Shown here: piece by piece, positions 9,174 to 18,549 of the stretch
Layout: every line of letters starts with the position of its first letter
Position numbering within the stretch: the first letter of the stretch is position 1
NCBI GenBank assembly: GCA_945876035.1
Contig: CAMCMU010000036.1
Coordinates: 1-49,685, forward strand
Length of the DNA: 49,685 nucleotides
Origin: Schlesneria paludicola DSM 18645
Lineage (GTDB): Bacteria; Planctomycetota; Planctomycetia; Planctomycetales; Planctomycetaceae
Direction: 5' to 3'
Program-made: the position numbers and the translations under genes
The notes under the pieces: model-generated
What the model saw: only the letters and a program-made list of their open reading frames with translations
What the model was told of the DNA's origin: nothing
The model's database searches: none

Positions 9174-9295
9174 GAATGATCCCCAGTGGAGTGATCGTGG
9201 ATCATGTCGCGCACGGACTCCTGTACGGAAACGTGGATTGGCAGCCACAATCCGCGATCAACCGTGCTCGCTGGAGAGCCTCGCCTTCAGACGCT

Positions 9296-11200
9296 TCACT
9301 GAGACGAGGCATCCAGTGTCTGCCATCGCTCAAATGCCACTTCGAGTTCCTGCTGAATCAATTGAAGTCGAATACTAACGCTGGTAATCACGGCCCCGTC
9401 CTGCCGATAAAACTCGGGTGCGGCCATCGCCTCGTGGATTAAACGCTGCTCAATCTCAAGGGTCTCGATCCGCTTGGGTAATTCTTCCAACTCCCGCTGA
9501 TGCTGGGGCTTTCGTTGACGGGGCTGAGCGGTGACGCGGCTGGAGAGCGTCTGACTTGGCGAACGCGGTTTAGACTGCACGATCGGTCTTTCGATCCGAT
9601 CAATTTCTTGTGATCGCTTCTGGTGCAGCCAGTCGTCGTAGCCGCCGGCGTAGTCTTTGACGATTCCATCGCCCTCGAACACGAGCGTACTCGTCACGGC
9701 TTCGTTTAAGAACGCGCGATCATGACTGACAAGAAGGACCGTACCGGCATATTCGACGATCAGACTTTCCAATAAATCCAAAGTTTCAGCATCCAGATCG
9801 TTTGTTGGCTCATCCAGTATCAAGACATTGGACGGCTTCGAAAATAGCCTTGCGAGCAGCAATCGATTCCGTTCGCCGCCCGAAAGATAACGTGCAGTAC
9901 TTCGAGACCGCTCCGGGGTGAACAGAAAATCTTCGAGGTAGCCGATGATGTGCCGCTGCTGACCGTTAATGAGCAGTGTCTCGGTTTCGGAGACGTTTTC
10001 GTGGACCGACTTGGTTTCGTCAATTTGTTCCCGCAATTGATCGAAGTAAGCAACTTCAACCTTGGTTCCAAGGCGAATTGTGCCGGATGTGGGGGCCAAC
10101 TTGCCGAGGAGCAGTCGTAACAGAGTCGTTTTTCCACAACCGTTCGGCCCGATGATACCGATTTTGTCACCGCGCATAATGGTGGTCGTCAGATCACGAA
10201 TTATGTACCGGCTTTCCAATTGACAACTGATTGCCTTCGCCTCAACAACGAGGCGACCTGAACGCTCTGTTTCATGCAGGTCAACTTTCACCGAGCCAAC
10301 ACGTTCTCGTCGAGCCTCACGTTCTGCTCGGAGTTTTTTGAGTGCTAGGACTCTGCCCTGATTTCGCACATTGCGCGCTTTTATTCCCTTCCGAATCCAA
10401 ATCTCTTCCTGAGCCAGCTTCTTGTCAAACAACGCTTGCTGTTGCTCTTCGGCGGCCAGTGCCGCCTCTTTCCGAACGAGGAATGTGGCATAGTCGCATG
10501 GCCAGTCAAACAAACGACCGCGATCAAGTTCAATAATTCTTTTCGCTAAACTCTGCAAAAACACGCGGTCGTGTGTGATGAATATCAAGGTGCCGGAGTA
10601 TCTTCCGAGAAACTCCTCCAACCACGAAATGGCGTCAATATCCAGATGATTTGTGGGCTCATCAAGCAATAGCACGTCGGGATCTAGGACCAATGCCTTC
10701 GCCAGCAAGACGCGGCGTTTCATTCCAGAGGAGAGTGTTTCAAACGGCGCAAGAGGATTGAGTTGCATCCGTTCGAGGATGACATCGACGCGATGTTCGC
10801 CCTGCCAGAGGTCTTCAAAGGTTGCCGTTTCGGCTAAGTTCGCGAGTGTTGTCCGTTCGATCTCCGTATGACTTGCATCGGGATGATGCAGTCGAAAATT
10901 GGCGGCGACGGCCTTGCCAACCACTCCTAAGCCAGTGGCGACCTCGTCGAACACAGTTCCGGTGCAACCCAAAGGCACATCTTGAACGAGTCTCGACACG
11001 CGCATCCCTGATCGACGCTCGACGGTGCCCGAATCCGGCGCAAGCTCACCGACGATCAGTTTCATGAGTGTCGATTTGCCTGTTCCGTTACGGCCCAACA
11101 AACCGACGCATTCACCCCGCTCAATATGAAGGTTGACATGATCCAATAAGGGAGGGCTGACAAACCCAAACGTGACGTCTCGAAAACTCAACAATGCCAT
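9296..11200 (-). CDS. ABC-F family ATPase, Uup-like
   Basis: 634 residues with two ABC domains in one chain and no membrane segments, the ABC-F plan. Domain 1: Walker A GRNGTGKST (36-44), signature LSSGM (Ser where Gly is usual), Walker B LLLDEPTNHLD. Domain 2: Walker A GPNGCGKTT, signature LSGGE, Walker B LILDEPTNDLD. The inter-domain linker is charged, and the C-terminus (about 560-630) is a Gln/Glu/Arg-rich coiled coil as in Uup. ABC-F proteins act on ribosomes or, for Uup, on DNA branch structures; which applies here cannot be told. Gene context gives no hint of drug resistance. Confidence 0.92.
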   Translation of the reverse strand: MALLSFRDVTFGFVSPPLLDHVNLHIERGECVGLLGRNGTGKSTLMKLIVGELAPDSGTVERRSGMRVSRLVQDVPLGCTGTVFDEVATGLGVVGKAVAANFRLHHPDASHTEIERTTLANLAETATFEDLWQGEHRVDVILERMQLNPLAPFETLSSGMKRRVLLAKALVLDPDVLLLDEPTNHLDIDAISWLEEFLGRYSGTLIFITHDRVFLQSLAKRIIELDRGRLFDWPCDYATFLVRKEAALAAEEQQQALFDKKLAQEEIWIRKGIKARNVRNQGRVLALKKLRAEREARRERVGSVKVDLHETERSGRLVVEAKAISCQLESRYIIRDLTTTIMRGDKIGIIGPNGCGKTTLLRLLLGKLAPTSGTIRLGTKVEVAYFDQLREQIDETKSVHENVSETETLLINGQQRHIIGYLEDFLFTPERSRSTARYLSGGERNRLLLARLFSKPSNVLILDEPTNDLDAETLDLLESLIVEYAGTVLLVSHDRAFLNEAVTSTLVFEGDGIVKDYAGGYDDWLHQKRSQEIDRIERPIVQSKPRSPSQTLSSRVTAQPRQRKPQHQRELEELPKRIETLEIEQRLIHEAMAAPEFYRQDGAVITSVSIRLQLIQQELEVAFERWQTLDASSQ

Positions 11201-11592
11201 TCACTGCCCTGCCTACCAATGTTGCATCACACCGATTCCGATGTCTCGCCCGTCGGGATACGGAACCGCGTGTCGAAAAGAGCCGGATTTTTGCGAGTCG
11301 CTCAAGTGCCCCTTGGCGAACGGCCACGAATCATAGTCTGACAGCCATTGCTGAGCCATTCATTCCCCGGTAAATAGTCGACAGTCTTTTACGAAACCGA
11401 AAAAACTCCAAACATCGCTCACCAACCAAGGAGTTCCCGTTTGGATCCTCTTACGATTCCGGTCCAAGTATGCCGAACCATTTCCAGTCAAAACAGCAGA
11501 GGCCGCTAGAATCTGAGAGACCGAAGAACCCTATCAGAGCTCGCATTTCGCTCCGACAGCGTGATTTTGACTCTTCAGCCGCTCTCGGAACA
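11201..11592. other. Intergenic region, no recognised gene
   Basis: Lies downstream of the beta-barrel gene and upstream of the ABC-F gene, both minus strand, so it should contain the ABC-F promoter. I saw no coding frame with a ribosome site and no strong hairpin followed by a T-run. Confidence 0.4.
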
Positions 11593-12663
11593 TCAATAGG
11601 CCAAGCCAACACGCAGCATCATCGTCGCATCTGGATTTAGAAATGCCGGATCCTTCTCAAATTCCAGATGTCTTGCAAATGCGTAACCTGCCTCAACGCG
11701 CCCACCCACAGCCCCCGAAGACTTGGTTTCATAACCGACCATCAACCGATAGTCGCGATAGATAAAGACGTCATTGGTTCCGTCGGGGTGTTCGATGGCC
11801 CATGAATTTCCGCCAAAAAGCTCAACTCCCGCATAGATCCAATGCTCGCGGGATCCCACAACCCGCACTCGCCTCGCCACACGTGATCGAGGAATCAGCA
11901 GTTCATACCGCATGTCGTCCTCCGGAGTGTAGATCACTCCAGCGACAGGTATCGCTTTCAAGTTTTCTCGTCCGAGATAGGCAAAGCCGATCGAAGCTTT
12001 TAAATGGTCGGTGACCTGCTTAACGAGAATCGCACGGCCAGTGACGCGAAACCCTTTTGATGCCGAGCCAATGAAATCAGAAAACAGACCGCCTCCTGCA
12101 GCCAGATCTACCGCCCAAGATTTACTTAGAGGAACCAGCCAACGAAATTCGGCCTGCACGCCGTAGAGCGGCTGCGTCAGATCCACCAACGCCGGTGCGT
12201 CAAACAGTGTGGTTCCAAATCCGAAAGCAAGTCGAAGCGGAGACTCTTTGATGAAGATCGGTATCACGAGCGACGTTTTAGCGTCGATGTCGATCACTCC
12301 AAAGCCGCTCACCGGAGCGAGATAGGTTGTTGTGACTGACGAGTCGATGATCGCTCGCCGCCTGATCAACGGTGGCACGACAGCCTCTTCCGGCAGGCTC
12401 TCCTCGCCATCATCAAAGATTTTCTCAGGAACACTGAGGGAGTTGTAACTCTCTGAAAATTGATCCGTGTCCCAGACCTCCTCGAGTTTCTCACCACTCA
12501 GTGGACCCGAGATCTGTGCATTGGCGGGGGTGAGAAACGGATCTTGATGCCGCTCGTCTTGAAACACCGGATTCAATGGCTCCAACCCTAATGACCAATG
12601 CTGCGTCCCCAGCAAAAGCATCAGCAGTATACAAAAAAATGACGGATTGCTCATGGACTGCAT
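11593..12663 (-). CDS. Probable outer-membrane beta-barrel protein
   Basis: 356 residues. A signal peptide (about 1-26, MQSMSNPSFFCILLMLLLG) is followed by a disordered acidic region (about 30-110). The C-terminal two thirds alternate aromatic or hydrophobic and polar residues in 9-12-residue strands, with several glycine-rich turns. The chain ends in LRVGLAY, matching the terminal aromatic expected of outer-membrane barrels. It resembles the planctomycete proteins filed under DUF6268, from memory only. A second ATG three codons downstream (12654) is equally possible. No ligand can be inferred. It is probably monocistronic. Confidence 0.65.
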   Translation of the reverse strand: MQSMSNPSFFCILLMLLLGTQHWSLGLEPLNPVFQDERHQDPFLTPANAQISGPLSGEKLEEVWDTDQFSESYNSLSVPEKIFDDGEESLPEEAVVPPLIRRRAIIDSSVTTTYLAPVSGFGVIDIDAKTSLVIPIFIKESPLRLAFGFGTTLFDAPALVDLTQPLYGVQAEFRWLVPLSKSWAVDLAAGGGLFSDFIGSASKGFRVTGRAILVKQVTDHLKASIGFAYLGRENLKAIPVAGVIYTPEDDMRYELLIPRSRVARRVRVVGSREHWIYAGVELFGGNSWAIEHPDGTNDVFIYRDYRLMVGYETKSSGAVGGRVEAGYAFARHLEFEKDPAFLNPDATMMLRVGLAY

Positions 12664-13117
12664 CCAACCAAGAATACCTCACCGAAAGTCCGTAAATTCG
12701 AATCACTCGCCACCAAATTGGGGCAAGCTCGGTTGACAGGAATGACATTTTTTTTCGGTGAGACGGGAATGTATTTAAAAAACGTATTTTTAGGGAATGC
12801 CAATCGCTTTATGATCGTGAAAATCACGAAATGCAATCTGCCTCTCCTCAGCCGTTGATCGCACCGTCGTATGCCGCCTCATCAACCCAGACACTCGCCG
12901 TCATTCACATCGCGTGAGTGTGTCTTGAACTTCAAAGGCAGGAAAAGTCACAGACGAGCTGTTTCATAAGAATTGGCTCGTTTTCGGGGAGCACTGTGGC
13001 GACGTGGGGTGTCCGTACTTCCCGCGACTTAGAAGACATCCACACAAAACGCTGATGGGGGCACGCAACACAGGCCGCTTGCATTTTTCTGCGAACGTCG
13101 CATTTTCGGAGAGCCTT
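12664..13117. other. Intergenic region, no recognised gene
   Basis: Sits between two minus-strand genes. A small hairpin (CGTGA-AAA-TCACG, about 12814-12826) and an A/T-rich tract (12748-12797) are the only structures noted; the latter may belong to the beta-barrel gene's promoter. No frame with a credible start was found. Confidence 0.35.
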
Positions 13118-14239
13118 TCACGAACAGTGGGCCAATCCGAGGTCGAGATAGATTGCCTCATTCAGTGACTTGGCGCGACGATGGTGCTGACCTTCTCCAG
13201 CACGTCCATTAAAAAAGTAGGCGACGACAAGCGCATTCTCAGGATCGCACCACCCCTGAGACGACTGAGCTCCACCATGACCAAACGTTCTGGTGGAGCA
13301 GTACCTTCCATATCCGTATGGCACGGTTTCAACGCCGTATCGATTCGAATCAACAATGACCCCTAGGCCGAAGTCAACGACATGACCGAGCGTTTGATCG
13401 AAATCTCCGACGCGCTGACGAGCGGTCATTGCGGCGACCGTTTGTGGCAGCATTATTCGCCGATCGTGAGCGGTTCCTTCATTCAGCAGCATTTCATAAA
13501 ATTTTCCCAAGTCGCGAATCGGTCCACGCGCATTGCTGCCGGGTGATGCCGCTTCGCATCGCGCGGGGTTGTGCCAGTCGAGAAATTTCCGTTCCCCGTT
13601 CTCACGGGCAAACATCTGGCCAATCCGGTGACCGTATTGCTGGTGTCGCTGAGACGGAATAGACGCCCAAGAATCCTGCAATCCGAGCGGGAGGAAGACC
13701 TCATTCCGTATGACGTCGGGGTAGGCTTGTCCTGTCACTCGGCGAATGATTTCGCCCAGAATAAACCAACTCGTTGTTGTGTGATACCCGGCCGTCGATC
13801 CGACGATCCAGTCTTCTTCAAGAGGCGCATGACAAATCCGGCGGATCGACTCCTCCCAGACAACGTCCGGCCAACCCGTTTCAACGTTTCGAAATCCACC
13901 GGTGTGAGTCAGCAGATGTCGCAGGGTGATCTTGCTTTTGCCTCCGGCTGCAAATTCGGGGATGAATGCTGCGACCTTGTCATCAAGCCGCAGAGAACAC
14001 TGCTCCCAGAGCTTTAACAACGCCACCGTTGTCACGGGTTTTCCTGCAGAAAGCCAAGGATTGATCGTATCGACAGTCATGGCGGTTCCCGGATGCGATT
14101 CCCCGAAACTGGCGTCGGCAAGTACGTCACCCTTCCACGAGACATAGATTTGGCAGCCCGTGTGCAACCCGCGATCCATTCCGGATTTGATAACAGCAGA
14201 ACTGGCGGGGAAATCCGCGAGAGAGTTGACGTGGTTCAT
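13118..14239 (-). CDS. Serine hydrolase, beta-lactamase/esterase family
   Basis: 373 residues with no signal peptide, so probably cytoplasmic, unlike the DUF1080 fusion. The nucleophile motif is SAGK (64-67), the second-box tyrosine is Tyr152 in AGYHTTTSW, and the third motif is FGHGG near residue 325. This is the class C beta-lactamase / EstB type fold; most cytoplasmic members are carboxylesterases or have no known substrate, and beta-lactam hydrolysis should not be assumed. It lies 29 nt after a small membrane-protein gene on the same strand, and a sarcosine-oxidase-like gene precedes that, so the three may be co-transcribed. Confidence 0.85.
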   Translation of the reverse strand: MNHVNSLADFPASSAVIKSGMDRGLHTGCQIYVSWKGDVLADASFGESHPGTAMTVDTINPWLSAGKPVTTVALLKLWEQCSLRLDDKVAAFIPEFAAGGKSKITLRHLLTHTGGFRNVETGWPDVVWEESIRRICHAPLEEDWIVGSTAGYHTTTSWFILGEIIRRVTGQAYPDVIRNEVFLPLGLQDSWASIPSQRHQQYGHRIGQMFARENGERKFLDWHNPARCEAASPGSNARGPIRDLGKFYEMLLNEGTAHDRRIMLPQTVAAMTARQRVGDFDQTLGHVVDFGLGVIVDSNRYGVETVPYGYGRYCSTRTFGHGGAQSSQGWCDPENALVVAYFFNGRAGEGQHHRRAKSLNEAIYLDLGLAHCS

Positions 14240-14268
14240 GGAGTGGTATCAATAAAAGACGTGAAACA

Positions 14269-14823
14269 TTACACCGCCAAGCCCTTCTCCTGACGAATTC
14301 GTCTTACTTCCGAGAGAACCTGTCCAATGATTTCCGTGTTGCGTTCGAGGGCTCGGAATTCGGCATAATTCATGGCAACATTTGCCAAGACCGTAACGAT
14401 TGCCACGGAAAGATGAATCGTTGCTGCGGAGTAACCCAGATAACCGCGCGATTGCAACGTCGCGCCAGGATCGGCAGCCGCGCCTAACGCGGCCGTGAGG
14501 ATCAACAACACCATACAGGCCACCATGGCCGGAATCGTTCTGTATTTGATGGTCTTGCTCTGGTGATAAAGGCTTGGATCGAGCTTGTAGGCGGTGGAGG
14601 TCTCTTCAATCCACCGTCCGGTTCCCATGAAATACGTCAAAACAATGGCATGAACCAACAACGTAAACATGAGTGCCGCAAGCGCCGTGAGAACGTGATA
14701 TTGAACTCCAGCCTGAACCGCACGACTCACGACTTTGGGATCGTCAATGGACAATCCGAGTACCATAACGAGCAGCAACGTCATCGTGCTGAGAAACGAC
14801 AACGGCAAAAAAATTCGAACCAC
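14269..14823 (-). CDS. Four-helix membrane protein of unknown function
   Basis: 184 residues starting at GTG with an excellent ribosome site, GAGGGAG, 5 nt upstream (complement of 14829-14835). Four hydrophobic segments are visible at about 3-25, 43-67, 97-117 and 130-150, followed by a charged cytoplasmic tail (LERNTEIIGQVLSEVRRIRQ). No cofactor or transporter motif was recognised. The helix pattern alone could suggest a sensory or scaffold role, but nothing supports a choice. It lies between the flavoenzyme gene (92 nt upstream) and the serine hydrolase gene (29 nt downstream). Confidence 0.7.
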   Translation of the reverse strand: MVRIFLPLSFLSTMTLLLVMVLGLSIDDPKVVSRAVQAGVQYHVLTALAALMFTLLVHAIVLTYFMGTGRWIEETSTAYKLDPSLYHQSKTIKYRTIPAMVACMVLLILTAALGAAADPGATLQSRGYLGYSAATIHLSVAIVTVLANVAMNYAEFRALERNTEIIGQVLSEVRRIRQEKGLAV

Positions 14824-14915
14824 AACCGCTCCCTCAAATTTCCTGCCGCGTGGGACAGATACACGGAAAACGTGTCTTGAATCAAAATCCGCGACGTACG
14901 GTATTCAAGCCTACT

Positions 14916-16046
14916 CTATTGAAAGCGACTCAATCCAAGAAACTGAGTGGAGTGTTCCGTCCTGCCATTGAGGGCCAGATCTGCGAGCACTTCACCAATG
15001 ACTGGAACGAATTTAAAACCATGGCCGGAAAAACCGCAGGCTATGGCGACATTTTTCCACTGCGGATGCAAATCGACAATGAAATGAGAGTCGGGGGACA
15101 TTGTATAAAGGCAGGTGGAATGTCGTTCTGGGGACGGATCAATCCCCGGCATATGGTCGGCCAAAGTCGCTTGCAGCCTTTGCAATTCTACCGGAAGAAG
15201 GGATCGATCCACGACGGTGGGATCATCGATGGGCTGACCACCCGAATGCTCTGCAATTTTGATTGTCTTCCCATCGAGACTGGGAAACCCATAAAATCTG
15301 CCGTGAGGCAGGTCAAAGAAGTACGCCGGAATCTTCTGTTCGATGCGATACTCGCCCGTGCGAATCGGAAACCACGCCACCACCTTGCGCAGCACGCTCA
15401 GCGGAACTCCAAGATCGGAGATGCAACGACTCGCCCAAGCCCCCGCAGTAACAACGAGTGAACGGGCCTGAAATTCGCCGCTTTGCGTTTTAACGGCGAC
15501 TGTTTGGCCATTGGATGACCATCCACAAACGTTTTCATTGGCTCGCACTTCGGCGCCGAATCGGCGTGCCAATTCAATGTGCGACTGCACACACTTTTCA
15601 ACCAGCAACAGCCCCGCGGCAGGTTCAAACGCAACAGAATGGTCCGAGGGAAAACGAAACGAGGGCCAGCGGGCGGCGGCGGATTCCGCAGTCAATTCTT
15701 CCAAGGGAAGATGGTGCAGAGATGCCGCGAGTTTCGCACCCGCAAATGCTTCTCCATTCGGGCCTCCGGAAATCATCACACCGGTACGGTAAAACAACGT
15801 CTGACCGAGTGTTTGTTCTAACTCTGACCACAACTCGTATGCGCGAAGGAGCAGAGGAACGTAATCGGGGTGCTCAAAATAAGCTTGACGAATCATTCTT
15901 GATTCGCCGTGCGAACTTCCTCGATCGTGATTCAACGCGAACTGTTCGAGGCCGAGGACTTTTGCTCCGCGTCGAGCCAAGTGGTGGCATGTCGCCGACC
16001 CCATCCCGCCCACTCCCAACACAATAACGTCGTAAACTTGTGCCAC
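14916..16046 (-). CDS. Sarcosine oxidase / N-methyl amino acid oxidase family
   Basis: 376 residues from a GTG at 16046. GGAGGT lies 4 nt upstream, which makes this start far better than the ATG at 16133, whose first 29 codons translate the ribosome site itself. The FAD motif GVGGMG is at residues 11-16. Cys312 in CLYTMSPD aligns with the cysteine that covalently binds FAD in monomeric sarcosine oxidase, so a covalent flavin is likely. The family oxidises N-methyl or secondary amines to imine plus H2O2 (sarcosine, N-methyltryptophan, pipecolate). Substrate choice cannot be read from the sequence. It is the first gene of the three-gene minus-strand run. Confidence 0.9.
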   Translation of the reverse strand: MAQVYDVIVLGVGGMGSATCHHLARRGAKVLGLEQFALNHDRGSSHGESRMIRQAYFEHPDYVPLLLRAYELWSELEQTLGQTLFYRTGVMISGGPNGEAFAGAKLAASLHHLPLEELTAESAAARWPSFRFPSDHSVAFEPAAGLLLVEKCVQSHIELARRFGAEVRANENVCGWSSNGQTVAVKTQSGEFQARSLVVTAGAWASRCISDLGVPLSVLRKVVAWFPIRTGEYRIEQKIPAYFFDLPHGRFYGFPSLDGKTIKIAEHSGGQPIDDPTVVDRSLLPVELQRLQATLADHMPGIDPSPERHSTCLYTMSPDSHFIVDLHPQWKNVAIACGFSGHGFKFVPVIGEVLADLALNGRTEHSTQFLGLSRFQ

Positions 16047-16283
16047 AAGCACCTCCTGCAAGACGTCAATAAACGGTCTTGAGTGAAAACTCTCTGAATG
16101 TTCGTAGACGCCACGCGTCACCGACTGAAACATTCATGAAAAATACGACACTCTCACCTTTTCAACATTACCTGTTTTGAAGATCCCTGGCGACGAACGG
16201 CAACCACTATCAAAACAAATCCTCGCCGATTCACCTGCCTTACGCACAACTCATTTGAGGGCCTGTCGCACATCTCCGCCGCT

Positions 16284-17612
16284 TTAAATGAAGGCTGTGA
16301 TTCCCGGTTGAGCGACCGGTGGAACTTCGACCTTGATTGTCCAGTCGGTAATGTCCGGAACGAGAACCTCCTTGGAGTTCAGGGCCATCTCCCAAGTGAT
16401 GAGTTTTCCCGTGTAGGCCGCCATGCGTCCCATGATCCCGGCCAGTGTGCTTGTCAGCATGCGATCGCCGTCGTTGATTGGTTTATCGTTGCGGATCGAA
16501 CGAAAAAGTTCATCGTGTTCAATCTGGTACATGTCGCCTGATTGAGGGCCATCATATGTCCAGTGATTGGGCCCTTCGATGGAAACTGCCGCATCACCAC
16601 CGCCTCGAATAATCGCCATTCCCTTCGTCCCGTGGACGTACAAACTATTTTCGTTATGGCAACCCGGAATTTGACGCTGAGCGAGGAAGCCTCGCGCCCC
16701 ATTCGCCCATTCGTAGTTGATCTCCATGTGATCGAAAATATTACCCCCGCTCGCTGGAATCTGACGCCCTCCAACGGCAGTACAACGTAAAGGAGGCTTG
16801 TCCTGCATTGTCCAGAGCAGCCAATCGACCGTATGAACGGCCTGTTCGACGAGGCCATCGCCGGACAACCACGCATAGTTGTACCAATTACGAAGCATCC
16901 ATTCGAGATCCGTGATTTCATCCGATCGTATTTTAGCTGGCAGCATCGGTTTTACGGGTGAGGTGAGATAGGCACCAAAACTCGAAACCACATCGCCAAT
17001 CTGTCCGTCTTGAACGCGATGAAATAGCTCGCGGCGAGGCCTGTCATAACGCCAACAGAATCCAGCCACCAATGCCAATTGATTCTCTTTCGCAATTTTC
17101 ACCGATTCCATAACCGATCGGCAACCGGGCGCATCTGTCGCCACGGGCTTTTCACAAAAGACATGTTTTTTGGCCTCAACTGCCGCACGCAAGTGAAGCG
17201 GGCGAAATCCGGGCGGGGTGGCCAAGAGAACGACATCACAGGCTTCGATCACCTTTTTGTAGGAGTCCAGTCCAAGAAACTGGTGATCCTTGTGAACAGT
17301 GACCCGATGACTGATCTGCGTATTGGAGACGAGGTTCTTCAGGCAGCCGTCGATCTGCTCTTGAAACACGTCCGAAACAGCCACCAGGCAAACGTTCGGA
17401 TCGGCAGTCAGTGCCTGTTTGGCCGCGCCCGTACCACGTCCTCCACACCCCACGAGGCCAACCTTCAATTGATCACTACCCGACGCAAATACTTGGGCAT
17501 TGAATGCAAGATTTAGACTCAGCGTGCCGGCGAACACTGCGTTCGTTTTGATAAAGTCCCGTCGTGACGAATCATCCGTGGAGGATGATTTTGCCTGAAT
17601 GGAACTGGTCAT
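16284..17612 (-). CDS. Tat-exported Gfo/Idh/MocA oxidoreductase
   Basis: 442 residues from the ATG at 17612. The frame continues upstream to 17720, but that 36-residue extension precedes the export signal. SRRDFIK (16-22) followed by a hydrophobic stretch is a twin-arginine signal, implying folded export with bound cofactor. The NAD(P) loop GLVGCGGRG starts near residue 52, and the family motif EKPVATD follows the nucleotide domain. The C-terminal half is the alpha/beta substrate domain. Such exported Gfo/Idh/MocA proteins are very abundant in planctomycetes and are linked to sugar or glycoside redox chemistry; the substrate here is unknown. Confidence 0.9.
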   Translation of the reverse strand: MTSSIQAKSSSTDDSSRRDFIKTNAVFAGTLSLNLAFNAQVFASGSDQLKVGLVGCGGRGTGAAKQALTADPNVCLVAVSDVFQEQIDGCLKNLVSNTQISHRVTVHKDHQFLGLDSYKKVIEACDVVLLATPPGFRPLHLRAAVEAKKHVFCEKPVATDAPGCRSVMESVKIAKENQLALVAGFCWRYDRPRRELFHRVQDGQIGDVVSSFGAYLTSPVKPMLPAKIRSDEITDLEWMLRNWYNYAWLSGDGLVEQAVHTVDWLLWTMQDKPPLRCTAVGGRQIPASGGNIFDHMEINYEWANGARGFLAQRQIPGCHNENSLYVHGTKGMAIIRGGGDAAVSIEGPNHWTYDGPQSGDMYQIEHDELFRSIRNDKPINDGDRMLTSTLAGIMGRMAAYTGKLITWEMALNSKEVLVPDITDWTIKVEVPPVAQPGITAFI

Positions 17613-17759
17613 GGCAAGACTTTCCGCAAACAGATTGGGTGGGAAGAAGTGCCATGTTACATCCCGACGCCGCCGGATGCGAGTCGCCCGAAAAACACCT
17701 ATCATCCGCAGCGTCGTCACTGGCTCAAGCCTCTCGCGACATCGGAATTACGTCGAGCG

Positions 17760-18461
17760 TCACGTATCCTCTGGCCCGCCGCCGCCATCTCCGGAACGAA
17801 TGGGGGAAACACCAAAGCGTTCTTCGTTCCACGGATCACCTCGCATATGATAGCCACACTGCTCCCAATAGCCGGCCCGATCCTCAGCCACGAGTTCAAT
17901 ACCGCAGATCCACTTCGCACTTTTCCAAGCATAGAGTTGCGGAATTACGCCGCGCACGGGTCCGCCGTGTTCCCGTGAAATCGAACTTCCGTCGTGTCGA
18001 TCAGCCAGCAGGCAATCGCTCTGAAGAAAATCGACAAGCGGTAGATTTGTGGACCAGGCATTGTCAGACCCATGACAAATCACATACCGCGCCGCCGATT
18101 TGACCGTGGCACGTTCAAGCAGATCTCGAGTCGCCACCCCCTCCCAGAGATTTCCCAAAAGAGACCATCTGGTAACGCAATGAAAATCTGAAAAAACTGT
18201 GACTCGTGGCATGTCCTGAAATTCTGCGAACGTCAACGCGTACGGATTCTCTACTAACCCGAAGACCTTGAGTCGCCACTCCGAAACTTCAAGTGTCGGA
18301 GGCCCGAAGGCATCCAACACCGGCCACTTTCGCGTTCGAGTTTGCCCAGGAGGAATGCGGTTATCGCGGTGCGTATGCGGGCTAATGATCGTCCCAGAGG
18401 GACAGTGTTCAGGACTTGCCGGATCTCCAGCTTGGTAGTCTGGATCGTCGTGAATACTCAT
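17760..18461 (-). CDS. Cytoplasmic sulfite-oxidase-fold molybdoenzyme
   Basis: 233 residues from the ATG at 18461 (GGAG about 11 nt upstream). Another ATG lies at 18479, and the frame reaches 18596, but the extension is not family-like. The molybdopterin-binding domain shows FHCVTRWS, where Cys95 is the molybdenum ligand, and later DNAWSTNLPL, HGGPVRGVIPQLYAWKSAKW and GYHMRGDPWNEERF. There is no signal peptide and no dimerisation domain, matching the small YuiH/YedY-like group of cytoplasmic members. The physiological substrate is unknown. It lies 88 nt after yifB and 147 nt before the Gfo/Idh gene, all minus strand. Confidence 0.88.
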   Translation of the reverse strand: MSIHDDPDYQAGDPASPEHCPSGTIISPHTHRDNRIPPGQTRTRKWPVLDAFGPPTLEVSEWRLKVFGLVENPYALTFAEFQDMPRVTVFSDFHCVTRWSLLGNLWEGVATRDLLERATVKSAARYVICHGSDNAWSTNLPLVDFLQSDCLLADRHDGSSISREHGGPVRGVIPQLYAWKSAKWICGIELVAEDRAGYWEQCGYHMRGDPWNEERFGVSPIRSGDGGGGPEDT

Positions 18462-18549
18462 CCCCGTGTGACTCCGCATTAAGATGGTGATTTTCAAGCG
18501 TGACCCGCGTCCACTGTCCGCACGGATCCACGATCCTTGAACTGTGGTT

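Noticed and set aside
8304-9179. Plus-strand frame of 291 codons opposite the beta-CASP gene
   Set aside because: Antisense shadow, with low-complexity composition.
13118-14239. Antibiotic-resistance beta-lactamase
   Set aside because: The protein has no signal peptide and belongs to the broad serine hydrolase family; resistance cannot be inferred.
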